DNA from: Gammaproteobacteria bacterium
Lineage (GTDB): Bacteria; Pseudomonadota; Gammaproteobacteria; Steroidobacterales; Steroidobacteraceae
Direction: 5' to 3'
Length of the DNA stretch: 64,000 nt
Assembly: GCA_003132025.1 (NCBI GenBank)
Contig: PKWJ01000056.1
Span: forward strand, 82,737-146,736
In this document: piece by piece, positions 60,121 to 64,000 of the stretch
Position numbering within the stretch: position 1 is the stretch's first letter
How the letters are laid out: every line of letters starts with the position of its first letter
Made by a program: the position numbers and the translations under genes
The notes under the pieces: generated by a model
Database searches by the model: none
Told to the model about the DNA's origin: nothing
Seen by the model: the letters and a program-made list of their open reading frames with translations, nothing else

Positions 60121-60666
60121 TTCTGTTTCACCGTAACGCCCTCCCCGGTGTGGGCGCCTTCCAACCCTCGGCAAGGCTGTGCTGACACGGATTACCCCGT
60201 CGATGTGACCCTTGTCAGTAACCACAACGACCTTGTGCGGTTCCGGTCGCTTAGGGTCGAGTTGTCACGTGTGGCGCTATGGTGCGCCGAGCCAGAAGGC
60301 GAAGTCCGTCTGGGGTTTCGCGGGAAATGAAGCGGATCGACTCACCCCGCAATTGATTCCAACCTGCCGGACGCGAACGACAGGAATCTGGCTGCTCGAT
60401 CAGTCAATTTTGAGAAGCGGCACCACTGAGCGGTTGTCGAAATGGTAGAGAGAAGCTTGATCTGACGCATCGTTCTATATAAGCTGAGCAACATAGGGAG
60501 ATGGCATTCCTCCCGCAAAAATAACTGCCTAACCGGCTGATGATGCCTACCTGATCTCTCGGAGACGTGGATAGGTATGACTCTTTGGCCCGCGCTCCAA
60601 ATCCATTCTGCGCCCAGCTCAGTGCACTGGGCCGAGCAGTGTAATGTTTTCTAGGAGCGTGTAGCG
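60121..60666. other. Intergenic region before the Hyf genes
   Basis: About 545 bp separate the integrase remnant from hyfC. I find no gene here; a short frame at 60148-60330 has no recognisable product. The last part carries a hairpin/palindrome (60612-60632) and a ribosome site (TAGGAGCG) for hyfC. The hyfB gene that often comes before hyfC is not here. Confidence 0.55.
60612..60632. promoter_or_regulatory. Palindrome in the hyf leader
   Basis: GCCCAG and CTGGGC form a perfect 6-bp inverted repeat around 9 bases, with a smaller palindrome AGTGCACT at its centre. It is 34 bp upstream of the hyfC start. It may be an operator or an RNA hairpin; no regulator is in the window to pair with it. 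Confidence 0.4.
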
Positions 60667-61617
60667 GTGGCCGAGCGCGTCCTGTTCAACCTCCTGCAGG
60701 TCGCTGTCGTGCTCATTTTTGCACCACTAGCGAGCGGAGTGCTGTCGCGGCTCAAGGAAATGGTTCAGTCCAAGCGCGGGCCGAGCATGTTTCAGCCTTA
60801 TCGGGATCTCTGGAAGCTGTTTCACAAGGACGAAATTGTGTCCGAAGACAGCTCATGGATATTTCGCTTCACGCCTTACATCGTCTTTGTCACCCCGATT
60901 TTTGTCGCATTGCTCATTCCAGTCCTGACGAGTTATCCGCTTTTCTTTGCCTTCATGGGCGACATGCTCGGCGCCGGCTTCGTGCTGGCACTGGGCGGAT
61001 TTTTCGCCACACTCGCGGCCGTGGACACGGCCAACCCCTACGGCCCCGTAGGCGCGAGCCGCACACGCATGGTCGGCTTTCTGGCAGAGCCCGTATTCAT
61101 GATCGTGTTCTTCACCGTTTCGTTCGTAGCCGGCTCTACCATTCCGTACATCGTCCAGCAGAAATGGGTGACACCGCTCGCGAATTTCTTCGCGCCATCG
61201 CATGTGCTGCTCGTGCTGGCATTTATCATGCTGATTCTGGCAGAGGGCGGCCGCATTCCGGTCGACAACCCGACCGGCCACTTTGAGCTGGCGATGATCG
61301 ATGAATCCAAGTCGCTCGAATACTCCGGCCGTGGCTTCGCGCTGGTGAAATGGGGCGGCCAGATGAAATTGTTCGTGCTCCTCTGCGTTTTGCTCAATGT
61401 GCTGGTGACGCCGTGGGGGCTAGCGGCGGGACAATCCTACGGAGCGGTGCTGCTGGCGATACCGCTGGTGTTGTTCAAGGTCTTCTGCTTCCTGCTCGTA
61501 TTGGTTGTCATCGAGTCGTCGTTGTCGAAGTTGCGCCTGTTTCGCATCGCCGAGTTTCTGGGTGCCGCGCTCATTACCTCGGTGGCAGCCATGATGACTC
61601 AGATCTTTCTGCCGTGA
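60667..61617 (+). CDS. hyfC: HyfC-type membrane subunit (NuoH-like)
   Basis: From GTG 60667 (after TAGGAGCGTGTAGCG) the 316-residue product has about eight hydrophobic segments and NuoH/HycD signatures: RLKEMVQSKRGPSMFQPYRDLWKLFHKD, then AAVDTANPYGPVGASRTRM and LAEGGRIPVDNPTGHFELAMIDESKSLEYSG. In hydrogenase-4 and related complexes this subunit holds the quinone-site-like region and links the hydrophilic arm to the membrane. hyfE follows with an overlap. Confidence 0.9.
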   Translation: MAERVLFNLLQVAVVLIFAPLASGVLSRLKEMVQSKRGPSMFQPYRDLWKLFHKDEIVSEDSSWIFRFTPYIVFVTPIFVALLIPVLTSYPLFFAFMGDMLGAGFVLALGGFFATLAAVDTANPYGPVGASRTRMVGFLAEPVFMIVFFTVSFVAGSTIPYIVQQKWVTPLANFFAPSHVLLVLAFIMLILAEGGRIPVDNPTGHFELAMIDESKSLEYSGRGFALVKWGGQMKLFVLLCVLLNVLVTPWGLAAGQSYGAVLLAIPLVLFKVFCFLLVLVVIESSLSKLRLFRIAEFLGAALITSVAAMMTQIFLP

Positions 61618-62333
61618 ACGAAATGAGCGATGCAACGAAGCATTTGCTGGAAAACCTGAACGCGCTGGCCGCGGGCCTGTTCCTGCTCACCGGCTTTGGT
61701 ATCGTAGCGACGCGACAGGCCAGGGGCTGTCTGAATCTATTTATAGCGCAATCGTTGCTGCTGGCAGCGTCTGCGGCGCTGCTCGGCTTGCGCTACAACT
61801 CGGCGCATCTGTATGGCGTGGCACTCGTGAACCTGGTCAGCAAGCCAATCATCGTCCCTTGGCTTCTGCGTAGAACCTCTCCGGCGGGAATCTACACGCG
61901 CCGCGAAATCGACCAGGTCCTGAACATCCCGACTGCTTTGCTGATCGCCATGGCACTCGCCGTCGGATCTTATTTTGTGGGTATTCCGCTGGCCAAGGCG
62001 GTCGGGCCGGATGTTCGCGGCCCGAACGTCCCGATCGGTATCGCAGTGCTTCTGCTCGGCGCGTTCACCCTGACGGTGCGGCGCGAGGCATTGCCACTGC
62101 TAATCGGCCTCTTAGCGATGGAAAACGGTGCGTTCCTCGCCGGCATCGCGATCGCGCGCGATCTCGGGATGCTCGTGGAGCTTGCCATTGCCACGGACGG
62201 CTTGATCATCGTGTTCATCATGGGGGTCCTGGTCCGCGCCGTGCAGAAGCAGGTCGGCACCACGGCCGTCGGCGACCTGGCCAGTCTGAAGGAAGGATCC
62301 CCTGAAGCGGCTGCGGACGAGGCCCTGTTGTGA
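61614..62333 (+). CDS. hyfE: HyfE-type membrane subunit (NuoK-like)
   Basis: The start is GTG 61614 overlapping the hyfC stop (GTGA), or ATG 61623. The 239-residue membrane protein has about seven hydrophobic segments, with LNALAAGLFLLTGFGIVATRQ, LVNLVSKPIIVPWLLRR and REALPLLIGLLAMENGAFLAGIAI typical of HyfE. It matches NuoK in its C-terminal half. It should be part of the proton-moving membrane arm. Its stop overlaps hyfF (GTGA). Confidence 0.88.
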   Translation: MNEMSDATKHLLENLNALAAGLFLLTGFGIVATRQARGCLNLFIAQSLLLAASAALLGLRYNSAHLYGVALVNLVSKPIIVPWLLRRTSPAGIYTRREIDQVLNIPTALLIAMALAVGSYFVGIPLAKAVGPDVRGPNVPIGIAVLLLGAFTLTVRREALPLLIGLLAMENGAFLAGIAIARDLGMLVELAIATDGLIIVFIMGVLVRAVQKQVGTTAVGDLASLKEGSPEAAADEALL

Positions 62334-63808
62334 GCATCATCGTCATCCTGCTCCTGCCGCTTATTGCCACCCTGCTCGTTTGCGTTCGCCTGGGGAAACG
62401 CTGGGCATCGGGCGTGACGGTGGTGTTCTGTCTCGCTGATCTGATTCTGGTTGCCCGGCTGGCATGGCTGGTGGTGGCAGGCGTCGCACCGGCGGAACTG
62501 CGCGATGCGGCCTGGTCCAATTGGATCGCCGTGGACGGCTTGAGCGCACTGATCTTGCTGCTCATCGCCCTGATCGGAACCACGGCCGCCATATACTCGG
62601 TCGGCTACATAGCGCACGAAAAACCGGAACCGAAAAGGCTGCGGCTCTATTACGCGAATTACAACCTCTTCATCTTTTCCATGCTGGCGATTCCGGTGCT
62701 AGCGGAGCCCACGCTCGTATGGATCGTCGTGGAGCTGACAACGCTGTGCTCGGCGCTGCTTGTCTCCTTCTATAACACACGCGAAGCCTTGGAGGCGGCC
62801 TGGAAATACGTCGTGCTCTCGCTCATGGGGGCAGGCGTGGCCTTATTCGGTTTCCTGGTGCTGTTCGCGGCAATGCACGCCGGGGGCGGAGGAACTTACA
62901 CCTGGGCGGGGCTGCTGGCGGCGGCCCCCAGGATGCCGCCGATGCTCCTGCAGGCCGCGTTCCTGCTGATCTTGATCGGCCTTGGAACGAAAGTTGGCCT
63001 TGTCCCGATGCACACATGGTTGCCGGATGCCCATAGTCAGGCGCCCACGCCGGTGTGCGCGCTGCTGTCCGGGATCGAAACCACTTCAATACTCTATGTG
63101 ATCCTGAGACTCTTTCCGGTGATGCAGGCCGTTCCCGGCTCCCACGCCGAAACCTGGGCCCTGGTCCTCGGACTGATTTCGGCCGGCACCGCCGCGTTTC
63201 TGCTGCTACAGGTACATGACTACAAGCGGCTGTTTGCCTTCTCTACCGTCGAGCACATGGGCATCATTCTGACTGCGATCGGACTCGGCGCCTCCGCCAA
63301 CTACGGTGCCATGCAGCAGATACTCAATCATTCGGTCACGAAGTCCTTTTGTTTTTTCGCCGCCGGGGCTGCGTTGCTGGCCATGGGAACGCGCGAAATC
63401 GCCGCCGTGCGTGGGCTAATCCAGCGCTCTCCTGCCGCCGGTGCAGCACTTATCTTCGGCGGATTGGCGATCACCGGTGCGCCGCCGCTGGCGATTTTCT
63501 TGAGCGAATTCTCAATTCTGAAGGTCGGCCTGACACAGGGACGTTACGTCGCGATGGGGCTGTTGGCGACGTTCATCGTCATCGCTTTTTTTGGCGTGAT
63601 GGCGCATTTGAACCGTATGGTGTTCGGTGCGCCGACGATCGCGGCGCCGCAGCACCATCAACCGGAAACAGCCGGAAGCTTCCGATTACCCTTCAGTTGC
63701 CAGCTAGCACTGATTCTGGGCGCTGTGCCAGTGCTGGTGCTCGGCGTCTACGTGCCTAAACCCCTGCATGACCTTCTGGCGATGGCCGCTGCTGCACTGA
63801 CGAGATAG
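62330..63808 (+). CDS. hyfF: HyfF-type proton-translocating subunit (NuoL/M/N-like)
   Basis: The 492-residue product starts at GTG 62330, overlapping the hyfE stop. It is an antiporter-like membrane protein of the NuoM/HyfF type: WIVVELTTLCSALLVSFYN with the conserved Glu, GLGTKVGLVPMHTWLPDAHS with the conserved Lys and AHS, DYKRLFAFSTVEHMGIIL, and TGAPPLAIFLSEFSILKVGL. It has about 14 helices. It is followed 7 bp later by the hyfG gene. Confidence 0.9.
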   Translation: MSIIVILLLPLIATLLVCVRLGKRWASGVTVVFCLADLILVARLAWLVVAGVAPAELRDAAWSNWIAVDGLSALILLLIALIGTTAAIYSVGYIAHEKPEPKRLRLYYANYNLFIFSMLAIPVLAEPTLVWIVVELTTLCSALLVSFYNTREALEAAWKYVVLSLMGAGVALFGFLVLFAAMHAGGGGTYTWAGLLAAAPRMPPMLLQAAFLLILIGLGTKVGLVPMHTWLPDAHSQAPTPVCALLSGIETTSILYVILRLFPVMQAVPGSHAETWALVLGLISAGTAAFLLLQVHDYKRLFAFSTVEHMGIILTAIGLGASANYGAMQQILNHSVTKSFCFFAAGAALLAMGTREIAAVRGLIQRSPAAGAALIFGGLAITGAPPLAIFLSEFSILKVGLTQGRYVAMGLLATFIVIAFFGVMAHLNRMVFGAPTIAAPQHHQPETAGSFRLPFSCQLALILGAVPVLVLGVYVPKPLHDLLAMAAAALTR

Positions 63809-63815
63809 CACGCCC

Positions 63816-64000
63816 ATGAATCCCGCCGACTTGAAGGAGCAAATTGAAGGTCGCTGGCCCGGCAAGACGCAAGTCGGCCGCGATGTTTCAAGTTCAACGA
63901 CCGAAGTGACGTGCACCCGCGCAGTGCTTGCCGATCTGTGCCGTTGTATTTTCCAGCATTGGGGCTTTGGTTTTGCCGGCCTGATTGTCGAGGAAGATTC
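63816..64000 (+). CDS. hyfG: HyfG-type large subunit, partial (cut by window edge)
   Basis: The ATG at 63816 opens a frame that runs to the window end, about 61 residues: MNPADLKEQIEGRWPGKT, then SSTTEVTCTRAVLADLCRCI and HWGFGFAGLIVEED. The start of HycE/HyfG is a NuoC-like domain, which fits this beginning and the place just after hyfF. The cofactor-binding motifs (the NiFe cysteines) lie beyond the window, so I cannot tell a hydrogenase from a hydrogenase-like complex without Ni-Fe. Confidence 0.7.
   Translation, partial: MNPADLKEQIEGRWPGKTQVGRDVSSSTTEVTCTRAVLADLCRCIFQHWGFGFAGLIVEED

Noticed and set aside
60148-60330. A 60-codon frame between the integrase remnant and hyfC
   Set aside because: No ribosome site, no motif, and the composition is not protein-like after the first 30 codons.

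Overview
The window is a 64 kb piece of a GC-rich proteobacterial chromosome. Genes are closely packed with few long gaps, and many neighbours overlap by 4 bp (ATGA or GTGA). The gene set (copLABCD, PQQ alcohol dehydrogenase with a fused cytochrome c, a GH3 enzyme with a PA14 insert, a Ser/Thr kinase-TolB-TPR protein, Hyf-type genes) fits a free-living aerobic gammaproteobacterium of the Xanthomonadales/Steroidobacter/Nevskia kind. That placement is inference; the window holds no rRNA or complete tRNA gene to anchor it.

0-22.8 kb is mostly ordinary chromosome: a PQQ alcohol dehydrogenase, a PLP aminotransferase, a DMT permease, an S9 peptidase, a D,D-carboxypeptidase, a GH3 glycosidase, and hemerythrin and small membrane proteins. 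Its centrepiece is a divergent cluster at 11.0-15.8 kb: an ECF sigma factor and anti-sigma factor on one side, and an FAD oxidoreductase, a DUF1365 protein and a cyclopropane-synthase-like methyltransferase on the other, probably a stress-controlled lipid-modification regulon. 22.8-27.1 kb is a complete copLABCD copper operon. 27.2-34 kb carries an SDR, an MscS channel, two eroded genes (KGG stress protein, uracil-DNA glycosylase), an NAD formate dehydrogenase, and a Rieske oxygenase with its divergent LysR regulator.

34-46.5 kb is more patchy: an ECF factor with a large Ser/Thr kinase, a GFA protein, a CPBP protease, a four-gene minus-strand set (LamG-like, MBL hydrolase, truncated PQQ-propeller, cupin), an ArsR-SRPBCC pair, a GST that has lost its N-terminal half, and a LysR/aldo-keto reductase pair followed by a LysR pseudogene.

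46.5-60.1 kb is a mosaic island. Three copies of a tRNA-Ser 3'-end-like sequence (46574, 50547, 59384) and several pieces of tyrosine integrase (54050, 59019, 59497) punctuate it, and two pieces form 353-bp direct repeats bounding about 5.7 kb. The cargo is a class-3-like aldehyde dehydrogenase, a YVTN propeller with a DUF305 protein, an unusual arsenic operon (arsR-arsI-arsN2-aqpS-arsC-arsN1, with no ArsB or Acr3 pump), a PrlF-YhaV toxin-antitoxin pair, and a DUF2946/TonB-receptor pair. The arsenic operon looks aimed at organoarsenicals: ArsI cleaves C-As bonds, ArsN1 acetylates arsinothricin-type compounds, and aquaporin plus ArsC handle inorganic arsenic.

60.7-64 kb begins a Hyf-type membrane complex (hyfC-hyfE-hyfF-hyfG, the last cut by the window edge) that starts just past the island boundary without an adjacent hyfB.
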